From positions 3,472,001 to 3,536,000 of the forward strand of contig OY970164.1 in assembly GCA_963706555.1 (NCBI GenBank): 64,000 nt of DNA, given 5' to 3'. Positions within the stretch are counted from its first letter, which is position 1. Every line of letters begins with the position of its first letter. Made by a program: the position numbers and the translations under genes. Below the pieces are notes generated by a model. It was not told where the DNA came from. It saw nothing but the letters and a program-made list of their open reading frames with translations, and searched no databases. Positions 34,658 through 44,026 of the stretch are shown piece by piece. This DNA comes from Bog-473 sp963706555 (GTDB lineage Bacteria; Actinomycetota; Acidimicrobiia; Acidimicrobiales; RAAP-2).

Positions 34658-37600
34658 CTCCAGCAGGGCGACCGCCCCAACCAACAGGCCGGCCAGGGGA
34701 GCAACGAACAACCCGGTCGCTACCCCGGCGATGAGCGCGAGCACGATCGACGTGGACCACCGAGGCGCGGAGCCCTCACTCCCGAGCAGCGAGAGCTCCG
34801 GGCTCGACAAGGCGACACGGAGCTCCCTGCGTCGCCTCTGTCGCCTCCGGCCTCGCGGGGAAGGGCGATCAGCACCAAGCTGAGGAGGAGGGTGGCCCCT
34901 GAAACGGCGAGTGCCACATCGACGACACGTTGTGGTGTCCAGGTGAGCGTGATCGTGATGGGGCCGGTGGCGAGCGAGCCCGGGACGTACCAACCGTTGG
35001 CGTAGCCATCGATCATGGTCGAAGAGCCGAGCTTCACCCCCGAGGAAGTCGTCGCCTTCCATCCCCGGTTCTGGCTCTGGCCGAGCACCATCCAGAACGG
35101 CGTGCCGTTACCTTTGACCGACACGGTCATCGACGTCCTGTTCTGGTGCAGCACGGTGACCGCTGGCGTCTGGTGGTCCACGGTCGGAGCGGTTTGCAGT
35201 CCGGTGCTGGTGAGAGGCGCTGCCGCGCCTTCTGCGGCGGACCCCATGGAGAGGGCGTCGATGTCGAGGCCGGCAGCTTGAAAGCCGCTCGTCCGCACGG
35301 TGTGGAGGCCCGCCGCGAGTGTGATGCCGCCGGCCGCGTTGCCACAACCGCGGATGGTCAGGCCGCCATTGGAGAGAGCGGTGGACGTCGTGCCCGACAC
35401 CGAGATGTCGACCGGCTGCCCGTCGATGGTGAGCAGGTTGGTTGAGCACTGCACCGGGATGCTCGACGGCGTGGTCACTGGGGCGACGCCAGGGATCCCG
35501 ACTTCGGCCAGACCGACGGGATCGGTGTTCGGTGCGTAGCCGTAGTAGTCCAGGAATTGGTGTGGACGGATCGCATCAATGGTGACCCTGACGTTGGAGC
35601 CGGTGAGTGCGGGAAAACTGACCTGCACGGGTGTCACCGAACCCTGGGGTCGCCCGGTCCCGGGTGCGATGGGTGGGAGCGTCACGGTGCGCGTGCCCGA
35701 CGGGGTGGAGACGGTGATCTGCGTCGGGATCGAATGCTTTCCGTCGGCCACCACTTGGAGGTTCAGATGATCGAACGCCACCGGCTTACTGAGGGTGTAC
35801 TCGACCCAGTCGCCCACCTGATTCCCGAGCGCCGGCATCCACGACGTCGTCGGGTCGCCATCGACCGAGGCGCTGGAACCGGCTGCGAGATCGCCGGGGA
35901 GACGGCCCGAGGAGTTCGACGAGACGATGGTGGCTTCACCTGACGTCGACGACGACTGCGGCCCGGGCTGACCGATCAGCGCATCGAGGACAGGATCAGG
36001 GTCGAGCGCCGATATCCGTGCCGTGCCACCGATGGAGAACGAGCGTGCCGCCGGCAACGTGAATTCCCGGTTGATCGTGGTCTCCGGATCGGTGCGCGGC
36101 GGTGTGGCGGCAGCCCGGATCCGGTTGAGGAGGATGTCGAGCTGATGGGAGTTGGAGGCGGTTCCTGCCGCAGAGAGCAGGTCGGTCGGCAGGCGCAGCA
36201 CCTCCGTAGCCGGCGCGACGCCGGGGATGGTGATCTCCGAGAAGCCGACCGAGTTGGCGCCGAGGTAGGTCTTCTTTTTCTGTCCCCAGCTGGTGGCGTC
36301 AATGGTGATCGTCAGGGTCTTGAACGTCCGGCGGGGGAACGACACGACCTGTCCCTGTCCCGAGGTCGACGCGGCACCCAGCGTGGTGGCGATCGGCGAG
36401 CCTCCGTCGAACGTCAGGGTGGCGTTGGTGATCGTGCGGCCGTTCGGGCCGGCGGCGGGTTGGAGCAACGTGACGTGGTCCGTGGTGACGGGGTGGAGCG
36501 TGGTGACTTCGATGGATTGGTTGATCGCCGGCACGAACGCGCCTTCTGTCCAGGAGGTGGCCGGGTTTCCGTCGACCGCGTTCAGCGGTTGGTCCTCGGG
36601 CAGGTTCGTGATCGGGTTGGCGTAGGCGGTCGCCCGGACCGATGCGACGCCATTGACCACGGCCACCGTTTGGGTGTTGCTGCCGGCGCCGGGGAAGACG
36701 GGGAGGGCCACTTCACTCGGCTGGTTGCCGAGCGGCGTCTCGTTCGCCTGTTCGACGTAGCCGTAGTTGTTGTTGACCGTTCCCCATGTGGACAGCTGCT
36801 TCTGGTTCGAGTCGGTGAGCACGAGGACAGCGCCGTTCTGCAACTGTTTGGCGAGGCCGGCCTTGTCGTGGTCGTACGTGCCTGCGTAGAAGATCGTCGG
36901 CTTGGAGGCGAGCAAGCCGGCCGCGGCCGCCTGGAGCAGGCCTTGACCGTCTCCGTCCACCAGGAGGGGATTCTTCGGTGTCTCGGTGCGGACGATCTTG
37001 CGCGCACCCGGCACCGGGAGGACCGCCACCGGCGGCGGGGCAGCGGCGTTCGTCGGTACGGCGAGTTGCGTCTCGTCGGTGAGAGGGAACTTGATCGTCG
37101 GATAGTTCTTCGGGGTACCGAACGTGGTCGGTGTGCCGAGCCCGGTGGCCGGGTCGGTCAACGTGAGCCACAGCGGCTGGGGCCGGGCGGTGCCGAATCG
37201 TTCGTACTGGACGTCCGACTCGTACAGCACGTCGCCCACACTCATGAGGCCGGCGATCGGGGCGAGTGTGGAGGGGACGAATACTCCATCTTGGATGGAC
37301 TCGTCCAGGGCCTGGAGCAAATTCACACTGCCCGCTTCGCCCGCCGGCACTGCCGTCCGGATGAGATAGGGGCGGGTCATGAGCCCGGGCCAGACCGGAT
37401 CCGAGGTGACTCCCCAGCGGTAGTACGCGAAGTCCTGACCCGGAAGTTGCAGCACGCGCGTGTCGTGGCTCTGGCTGTCCATGTAGGCCGCGGCTTTGTG
37501 GATGTACGCCGGGATCGTGGTCGGCCGTTCGAGGTTCTTCGCGACCAGGGTGCCATTCCACAACGGGGCGAAGTTGGCCGCGGTCACTGCGATGACCACG

Positions 37601-38898
37601 ATGAGGACCCCGAAGCCGATCATCCGGTTGCGCATGCACAGCGCGGTGATCCCTGCCCCGAGGAGCAGCGCGAGCCCGAGAAGCACGAGCGGGATGATCC
37701 GGTTGGTCGAGCGCATGGCCAGGCCGACCGTCGAGTCCGACCCGGCCGCTTTTATAAGGGCACCGAACGGTGAGGGGTCCGTGAAAGGGTAGGTGCCGAC
37801 GGCAATGACCACGCCTATCACGATCAGGGCGATGGCAAAGCCTCGATAGCGCCAGCGCGTCACCGCTCCCGCAGCGAGGCAGAGAATCGGGAGGAGAAAG
37901 CTAACCCCGATCAGCCAGGTCCACTGCAGATAGCCGATCGACGCCGCGGTCCAGGGGCCCAGCTTGTCCTGGCCGTAAAAGTACCAGTAGCCGAGCCCGC
38001 GCAGGACCTCGGACGAGAGCGAGGTCGACGAGACCGTGGGAATGGTCTCGGTGTATTTCAAGACGTTGATGCCGTACGCGCCTTCGGCCCAGAGTCCGGC
38101 GATCCACCACAGGGATACTCCGAGCGTGAGGACGCCGATGCGAAGTGCGGCGGCACCGGCGTCGCGAAATGTCACCTCGCGGGTGCCCCACACGGCGTAG
38201 AGCAGCCAGAGCAGGGGTGCGAGCCCGACGAGGAGGATCGAGGTCGCATTCACTCCGCCGACGAGAGCGATGACGACGGCGAACAGAGCCGGATAGCGCC
38301 AGCCGCCTTTGCGGACGGCGAGGATGGTGAAGGAGAGCATCCAGCCAAGGGCCGCCCATGGCATGACGATCGCCGAGATGCGCGCGATGTAGTCGATGAC
38401 GAACGGGGTGAGCATGTAGGCCAGCGTGGCGGCCAACCGGCCCGACCGTGAGAGGCCCATGACGCGGCCCAGGTACCACACGCCAGTTCCGGCAGCGAAG
38501 AAGAGTGAGCCCATCCAGAAGCGCTGGCCGACCCAGACGGGTATGTGGAGCTCGGCCACGAGCCAGTAGTACGGGCCCATCGGGAAGAGGAACCCGATGT
38601 TCTGGTGCGTGACGGTCCCGGCCGCGACATCGGGATCCCACATGGAAATGGCGCTCTGAATGAGGCGGCCCGGATCGAGATACAGGTACTGCTTGGTGTC
38701 CGCTGCCACCTTGCCGGGCTGCGTCAGGAACATCGGGACGTAACTGATGATGGCCAATCCCACCAGGACCGCCACGTCCAACGCTGCGGGGGCTCGTCGC
38801 CGACGGTCGCCCGACTCGGTGGGCGGTGCCAAGGTGATTGGTTCGGTCATGAGGTCGGCAAGTGCGGCTGGGTTTGGCAGGTCCGGCAGCATACCCAT
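34430..38898 (-). CDS. aftD: AftD-type alpha-(1->3)-arabinofuranosyltransferase, frameshifted near the 3' end
   Basis: About 1,490 residues if restored, the size of mycobacterial AftD. The N-terminal GT-C half has about eleven membrane segments and the motif PGKVAADTKQYLYLDPG, followed by LIQSAISMWDPDVAAGTV. The middle is a large extracellular region with two discoidin-like carbohydrate-binding modules, recognisable by DGNPATSWTEG and DGDPTTSWMPALG. The C-terminal membrane helices lie in another frame (RWSTSIVLALIAGVATGLFV ... FVSDINWPTHFGVANSLVW), joined by a one-base loss near 34830-34860. AftD branches arabinan using decaprenyl-phosphoryl-arabinose. ATG 38898 is chosen; 38850 is possible. 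Divergent from coaE. Confidence 0.9.
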
Positions 38899-38943
38899 GA
38901 TCGTTGTGTGAATGGGGGTACAGGGCACCGTTCGCCACACCGG

Positions 38944-38949
38944 TAGAGT
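38944..38949 (+). promoter_or_regulatory. Candidate -10 box TAGAGT for coaE
   Basis: TAGAGT ends eight bases before GTG 38958, with no Shine-Dalgarno between. It lies in the 59-base gap between divergent aftD and coaE and favours a leaderless coaE transcript. Confidence 0.45.
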
Positions 38950-38957
38950 CCGTGGCC

Positions 38958-39560
38958 GTGCTCGCAACCGGACTCACGGGAGGCATCGGGTCGGGCAAGT
39001 CCGCGGTCGCAGATCTGCTGGTGGAGCGGGGTGCGGTCCTGATCGATGCCGACCAGATCGCGCGCGACGTCGTGGCTCCGGGTGGGCCCGCCTATCAACC
39101 GCTCATCGATCGATTCGGGCGGTCCATCGTGGCAGGTGACGGGACGATCGACCGGCCCGCCCTGGCTGCGGTCGCATTTGTCGACGATGCGGCCCGGGCC
39201 GACCTCAACGCCATCACGCACCCCGCTATCGGGGTGGCGATGGTCGAGGCTCGGGACGCGTTGGCCGGGACGGACTACATCGTGGTGCTCGCCATACCGT
39301 TGCTGACCGCCAAGCACCGCGAGACGGCGAAGCTCGATTACGTCGTGGTCGTGGACTGCCCGACCGACATTGCGCTGGAACGGCTCCTCACGCAGCGTGG
39401 CATGGACCGCGCTGATGCGGAGGCGCGCATCCGAGCCCAGATCACCCGCGAAGAACGCGTGGAGGAGGCTGACTACGTGCTGGACAATTCTGGCGACCGG
39501 GCGGCGCTCGAGGTCGAGGTCGAGCGCCTGTGGGAGTGGCTGGACGGGAGAAAGCCGTAA
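38958..39560 (+). CDS. coaE: Dephospho-CoA kinase
   Basis: 200 residues, the normal size of a stand-alone CoaE, which phosphorylates dephospho-CoA in the last step of CoA synthesis. Walker A is TGGIGSGKSAVADLL right at the N-terminus, then LIDADQIARDVVAPG, the typical substrate-site region; LNAITHPAIG and VLAIPLLTAKH follow, and the lid has RGMDRADAEARI with a late DYVLDNSGD. Two in-frame GTG codons exist (38952, 38958); the second is best placed for a leaderless start. In Mycobacterium coaE follows rpsA; here 31 kb of other genes intervene. Confidence 0.95.
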   Translation: MLATGLTGGIGSGKSAVADLLVERGAVLIDADQIARDVVAPGGPAYQPLIDRFGRSIVAGDGTIDRPALAAVAFVDDAARADLNAITHPAIGVAMVEARDALAGTDYIVVLAIPLLTAKHRETAKLDYVVVVDCPTDIALERLLTQRGMDRADAEARIRAQITREERVEEADYVLDNSGDRAALEVEVERLWEWLDGRKP

Positions 39561-39618
39561 CGGTCTGGCCCGATCCCGACCCGTCCGCCCGACCCGCCTC
39601 TCCCGCCGCCCAGACCAC

Positions 39619-41169
39619 TCACGTCCGCCTGGGCCGGTTCCGATCCTGGGTCACGCCGGCCTGTGCCTTGGCCGCCGCCAGTCTGCGGGCCCGGGAGATG
39701 GCCCCGGCACTTTTGCGGTGCGCCGGGGGGACCCATCTGAAGTTCCCGGGCTCCCCTTCGAGCTTCCAGCCGCCATGGGTCTTGAGGGCATGGTGCTCGG
39801 GGCACATGCGCACCAGATTGTCGAGCTCGGTCGGTCCGTCGTCGCCGTAGTCGACGAAGACGTGGTCTCGTTCGAGCCCGAGGCGCTTGGCACAGCCCGG
39901 GACACAACAGGTCCGGTCCCGCACCATCAAGGCCGCTTCCACGGCATTGGCGATGCCCCGATCAGACCGGGTCACTGTTTTGATGTCGAAGCCCTCTTTG
40001 ACCAAAAAACGCAGAGCACCCTCACCCAGCAGTTCACTGGCCGCGGCCACCGAGACCGGGCCGATGCCCTCGATCTCACAGATCTCGTCCCCTTCTGTCG
40101 TCCCCCGGCGCAACGCCTCGGCGTCGATGATGACGAGGGTCTGGACCCCGGACCCCCTCTTCGGGCGGCACTTGGGGCCTGGCCCTGGGCCTGGGCGGGG
40201 GCCTGGCCCTGGGCCTGAACCGGGGCCTGGGCCTGAACCGGGGCCTGGGCCTGAACCGGGGCGGGTGTGGTCCCTGCTGTTGTCGTCATCTTCGGACCAG
40301 TCCTCCCCGGACCAGCCGTTGTTCGCATCGCTGGCCCCGCCGCCGCTCGCCCCGCCGCCGCTCGGCCCGCCGCCGCTCGCCCCGCCGCCGCTCGGCCCGC
40401 CGCCGCTCGCCCCGATGCCGTTGCCACGGCCCTCGCCCGCCATGAAGTCGAGGAAGGCATCGAGACGGTGCGCCTCGAGGGTGCTCGGGTCACTCGACCC
40501 CGCCGCCCTCCAGCGTTCCTTGGCCGCGGCCTCGAGTCGGGGGGCGACCCGGGCAAAGGCCACCTCGTCGCAGGAGAACTCGCCTCTCACCCCGCCCTCG
40601 GGGCTCTGGCGCCAGCGGAAGTGGCGCCGCTCGTGCACCCGTTGACGCCGTGCCGCTTCGCTCTCTTTGCTCCGGGCCGCGGCGCGTAGCAAAGAGGCGG
40701 TGTCGCTCAGCTCTTGGTGTGACGCCCCACCTTCGGCCAGATCCAACAGGGTCTTGGCACTCCCCGGGACCGCCGCCTCGGCCTCTCCCATCAGTTTGAG
40801 CTGGCAAGAGGACAACTCGCCCTCGTGGAGGGCCTCGGTCAGGGTCGCATCGGCCCCGGCCCGTTTGGCCGAGGCCAGCCGCTCCTTGGCCGCCGAGGGG
40901 GAAGAGCCCGCCACCGACCCCAGCCAGTCCGCCGCGGAGGCGTGACCGTCTTTGGCATGGGCCCCGGTCTCGACCACGCGCGGGGCGAAGAGGGCGATCC
41001 CCGACGCGGCGGCACGTTCTCCCTGGGCGAACAGGTCCACCATGTTGCGTGCCGCGTCGCCCGAGATCGCCGAAGGCTGTGTCGTACGCACCACGGCTTG
41101 CATGTCACGCACGGCAGCTTCGAGCGTCTCGATCGCACGCTCGACGGTGGGGAGGGTCACAAGTGCCAC
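39619..41169 (-). CDS. DUF222 / HNH endonuclease-domain protein (13E12-like)
   Basis: 516 residues. An N-terminal helical DUF222 region (about 1-215) is followed by a low-complexity linker (about 245-330) of repeated GGGAS/GGGPS units and then GPGPGSGPGPGSGPGP. The C-terminal HNH nuclease (about 425-485) has VPGCAKRLGLERDHV, DNLVRMCPEHHALK and GGWKL, with zinc-type Cys and His residues intact. Actinobacteria carry many copies of this family; roles are unknown, and some reside in or derive from mobile elements. GTG 41169 lies six bases after a TACGGT -10 box on the minus strand. Convergent with coaE. Confidence 0.88.
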   Translation of the reverse strand: MALVTLPTVERAIETLEAAVRDMQAVVRTTQPSAISGDAARNMVDLFAQGERAAASGIALFAPRVVETGAHAKDGHASAADWLGSVAGSSPSAAKERLASAKRAGADATLTEALHEGELSSCQLKLMGEAEAAVPGSAKTLLDLAEGGASHQELSDTASLLRAAARSKESEAARRQRVHERRHFRWRQSPEGGVRGEFSCDEVAFARVAPRLEAAAKERWRAAGSSDPSTLEAHRLDAFLDFMAGEGRGNGIGASGGGPSGGGASGGGPSGGGASGGGASDANNGWSGEDWSEDDDNSRDHTRPGSGPGPGSGPGPGSGPGPGPRPGPGPGPKCRPKRGSGVQTLVIIDAEALRRGTTEGDEICEIEGIGPVSVAAASELLGEGALRFLVKEGFDIKTVTRSDRGIANAVEAALMVRDRTCCVPGCAKRLGLERDHVFVDYGDDGPTELDNLVRMCPEHHALKTHGGWKLEGEPGNFRWVPPAHRKSAGAISRARRLAAAKAQAGVTQDRNRPRRT

Positions 41170-41302
41170 ACGAGGACCGTAAGCAGGGGGTGTATCACGG
41201 CTACGAAAGCGCAGGCAGGGGAGCAAAATGCGCTGCGGAAATGGGGGTAGCTTGACGGGGGTCAGGACGAGGGAGCGAACCGGAGGATAGAGGACCCTGG
41301 AG

Positions 41303-41375
41303 CCAGAGGAAGCGGCGACTACCAGAGGAAGCGGCGACTGCCAGAGGAAGCGACTACCAGAGGAAGCGGCGACTA
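41303..41375. repeat. 19-bp tandem repeat, four units
   Basis: CCAGAGGAAGCGGCGACTA repeats at 41303-41321, 41322-41340, 41341-41356 (three bases shorter) and 41357-41375. The last unit contains the stop codon of the minus-strand gene 41373-41717. It is a short minisatellite in the gap before the HNH gene. The short, contiguous units without spacers exclude a CRISPR array. Confidence 0.85.
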
Positions 41376-41717
41376 GAGGTATTGCGAGGGTCGGATGTCC
41401 TCGGGCAGGGACTTCAACCAGTCCTTGATCTCAGACAGGCACGCTGCGCACGGAAGTCGGTGCTCGTCGGCCGGAGGCATTCCGATGATCCGGTGCTTCT
41501 TCTTGATCAACATGCCCCGAGGACACGAGAACAGGACGTGGTAGATGCCCTTGTCATCGACGTACTTGTCGAACCGGCCCGTGTAGTAGGTATCCATGTA
41601 CGACTGCATCGGGACGTCTGCAGCAGACGATCCTGCGGCAGATGGACCCGCGACGGAAGAGTCTTCGGAAGAGGAGCCTGCGGGAGCTGAGTCGATGCGA
41701 GCGGAGTCCATCGCCAT
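41373..41717 (-). CDS. Small uncharacterised protein with Cys motifs
   Basis: 114 residues. The first 35 are Ser/Ala-rich and probably disordered. The conserved-looking core is SYMDTYYTGRFDKYVDDKGI, then YHVLFSCPRGMLIKKKHRI, and DEHRLPCAACLSEIKDWL. The pattern Cys ... His-x3-Cys-x2-Cys could bind a metal ion, which is inference. No membrane segment. Two ATG codons compete (41717 and 41711). It sits between the HNH gene and uvrB and is transcribed away from uvrB. I do not recognise the family. Confidence 0.65.
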   Translation of the reverse strand: MAMDSARIDSAPAGSSSEDSSVAGPSAAGSSAADVPMQSYMDTYYTGRFDKYVDDKGIYHVLFSCPRGMLIKKKHRIIGMPPADEHRLPCAACLSEIKDWLKSLPEDIRPSQYL

Positions 41718-41898
41718 TCCCCAAGCGTAGGCTCACCGAGCGGCGAAGAATCCCAAATGCGATCTGGGACACCCGCCTGCACCCACGGCGCACCTGAGCG
41801 GCACCCCCATGCTCACGCTGGCGCAGCGCAGTGGCACGGGTAGCGCGGTCAGCGCAGCAGCGGACCAGACGGCCAGCGCCCAACCGTCCCTGTGACAC

Positions 41899-41913
41899 CC
41901 TCCCGGTATCCTC
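41899..41913 (+). promoter_or_regulatory. uvrB promoter box (identical to that of uvrA)
   Basis: CCTCCCGGTATCCTC contains TATCCT at 41907-41912, a plausible -10, seven bases before ATG 41920. The same 15 bases precede uvrA at 44007-44021. TGTGACAC lies just upstream at 41891-41898, eight bases from the -10. There is no Shine-Dalgarno, so the transcript is probably leaderless. Confidence 0.6.
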
Positions 41914-41919
41914 CTCCCT

Positions 41920-43986
41920 ATGGCCGATTTCGAGGTCGTTTCCCCGTTCAAGCCCTCCGGCGACCAGCCCGGAGCCATTGCCGCGCTCGTCGAGGGGACC
42001 AAACGAGGGGACCGGTACCAGACCCTCCAGGGCATCACAGGCTCCGGGAAGACGGCCACGATCGCCTGGATGATCGAGCAAGTCCAGCGCCCCACTCTCA
42101 TCATCGAGCCAAACAAGTCCCTGGCTGCCCAGCTCTCTTCCGAGCTGCGGGATCTGTTCCCCAAGAACCGGGTCGAGTTCTTCGTCTCGTACTACGACTA
42201 CTACCAACCCGAGGCGTACCTCCCGACGACCGACACCTATATCGAGAAGGACTCGTCCATCAACGACGAGATCGACCGCCTGCGGCACGCCACCACGTCG
42301 TCGTTGCTCATGCGGCGCGACGTGATCGTGGTGGCATCGGTCTCGTGCATCTACGGCCTGGGCTCGCCGCTCGAGTACCGGGACCGCATTCTCGGGCTCT
42401 CGGTCGGCCAGCAGTATGACCAGCGGGAGATCCTGCGCAAGCTCGTCGACCTGCAGTACGCCCGCAACGACGTCAACCTGGTTCGGGGGACGTTCCGGGC
42501 CAGGGGCGACACGGTCGAGATCCATCCGGCCTACGAGGAGCAGGCGCTGCGGGTCGAGATGTTCGGCGACACGATCGACCGCATCGTGCCCTTCGACGTC
42601 ATGACAGGCGAGATGGGGGACGAGCTCGAGGACATCGCGGTCTACGCCGCGACGCACTACGTCACGGGCGACGAGATCGTGCAGCGGGCGGTGAAGTCCA
42701 TCGAGACGGAGCTCCGCGAACGTCTGCAGTACTTCGAGAAGGAGGGCAAGCTGCTCGAGGCACAACGCCTCAGGGTCCGCACCGAGCACGACCTCGAAAT
42801 GCTGGCCGAGACGGGCGTGTGCTCCGGCATCGAGAATTACAGCCGGCACCTCGACGGCCGGGCCCCCGACGAGGCGCCCTACACCCTGCTCGACTTCTTC
42901 CCGAAGGACTATCTGGTGGTCCTCGACGAGAGTCACGTGTCGGTGCCGCAGCTGCACGGCCAGTACGCCGGCGACCGCTCCCGCAAGGACATGTTGGTCG
43001 AGCACGGGTTCCGTCTTCCCTCTGCGAGGGACAACCGCCCGCTGCGCTTCGACGAATTCATCGAGCGGGTCCCCCAGGCCGTGTTCGTCTCTGCCACCCC
43101 GGGCCCGTTCGAGAAGGAGCACTCGACCCAGATGGTCGAGCAGGTCATCCGGCCCACCGGCCTGGTCGACCCCGAGGTGACGATCCGGCCCACCAAGGGC
43201 CAGGTGGACGATCTCCTGGCCCGCATCGAGAGCACCGTCGCCGCCGGCGGTCGAGTCCTGGTCACCACGCTGACCAAGAAGATGGCCGAGGACCTCACCG
43301 ACTACCTGGCCGACGCCGGGGTACGGGTGCAGTACCTCCACTCCGACATCGACACGATCACCCGTATCGAGATCCTGCGCGAGCTCAGGCTCGGGTCCAT
43401 CGACGTGCTCGTGGGCATCAACCTGCTCCGGGAGGGCCTCGACCTGCCCGAGGTGTCGCTGGTGGCCATCCTCGATGCGGACAAGGAAGGTTTCCTCCGC
43501 TCGGCCTCGTCCCTGATCCAGACCATGGGCCGGGCGGCCCGCAACGTGGACGGCACGGTGGTGCTCTATGCCGACACCATCACCGACTCCATGCGCGAGG
43601 CCGTGTCGGTGACCCAGCGCCGCCGCGAGATCCAGACGGCGTACAACAAGGAGCACGGGATCGATCCGACGACCATCCGCAAAACGGTCACCGACATCCT
43701 CGAACGCCTACGGGGCAGCTCGGGCGGCGGCGGGCCGGGCGGCGGGGCCGGGGGTCGCTCCACCACGGCGGGGCGCAGCCGTGCGGAGGTCCGCCGCAAT
43801 GCCGCGGTGCGCGGGAACAAGCGGTCGCTCCTCGCCGACGGGGATGCGTCCACGCCGGCGGAGGCGATCGAGCTCATGACGCAGCTCGAGGCCGAAATGA
43901 AATCCGCCGCGGCCGAGCTGCGTTTCGAGGAGGCGGCCCTCCTGCGGGACGAGATCGCGGAGCTACGCGCCTCGGTGCCGGGTTGA
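41920..43986 (+). CDS. uvrB: Excinuclease ABC subunit B
   Basis: 688 residues, full length. UvrB opens damaged DNA and receives UvrC. Helicase motif I is GITGSGKTATIAWMIEQ, the beta-hairpin that clamps DNA is YYDYYQPEAYLPTTDTYIEK, motif II is LVVLDESHVS, and motif VI is QTMGRAARNVDG. The C-terminal UVR motif that binds UvrC/UvrA is EAEMKSAAAELRFEEAALLR. A Gly/Ser-rich linker lies at about 605-620. Followed by uvrA after 40 bases with its own promoter box. Confidence 0.98.
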   Translation: MADFEVVSPFKPSGDQPGAIAALVEGTKRGDRYQTLQGITGSGKTATIAWMIEQVQRPTLIIEPNKSLAAQLSSELRDLFPKNRVEFFVSYYDYYQPEAYLPTTDTYIEKDSSINDEIDRLRHATTSSLLMRRDVIVVASVSCIYGLGSPLEYRDRILGLSVGQQYDQREILRKLVDLQYARNDVNLVRGTFRARGDTVEIHPAYEEQALRVEMFGDTIDRIVPFDVMTGEMGDELEDIAVYAATHYVTGDEIVQRAVKSIETELRERLQYFEKEGKLLEAQRLRVRTEHDLEMLAETGVCSGIENYSRHLDGRAPDEAPYTLLDFFPKDYLVVLDESHVSVPQLHGQYAGDRSRKDMLVEHGFRLPSARDNRPLRFDEFIERVPQAVFVSATPGPFEKEHSTQMVEQVIRPTGLVDPEVTIRPTKGQVDDLLARIESTVAAGGRVLVTTLTKKMAEDLTDYLADAGVRVQYLHSDIDTITRIEILRELRLGSIDVLVGINLLREGLDLPEVSLVAILDADKEGFLRSASSLIQTMGRAARNVDGTVVLYADTITDSMREAVSVTQRRREIQTAYNKEHGIDPTTIRKTVTDILERLRGSSGGGGPGGGAGGRSTTAGRSRAEVRRNAAVRGNKRSLLADGDASTPAEAIELMTQLEAEMKSAAAELRFEEAALLRDEIAELRASVPG

Positions 43987-44006
43987 GCCGACCGAGCGCG
44001 ACACAG

Positions 44007-44021
44007 CCTCCCGGTATCCTC
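44007..44021 (+). promoter_or_regulatory. uvrA promoter box (identical to that of uvrB)
   Basis: CCTCCCGGTATCCTC again, with TATCCT at 44015-44020, six bases before ATG 44027. Upstream sequence (CGACACAG) differs from that of uvrB at several positions, so the identity is restricted to the -10 element and its 5' flank. Confidence 0.6.
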
Positions 44022-44026
44022 ACTTA

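Noticed and set aside
36145..37773. Long plus-strand frame opposite aftD
   Set aside because: Mirror of the real gene, Arg/Gly/Asp-rich with no family pattern.
41303..41375. CRISPR-like array
   Set aside because: 19-base units without spacers.
41554..43656. Long open frame antisense to uvrB
   Set aside because: High-GC codon bias keeps the antisense frame open; the sense strand encodes a perfect UvrB with all motifs.
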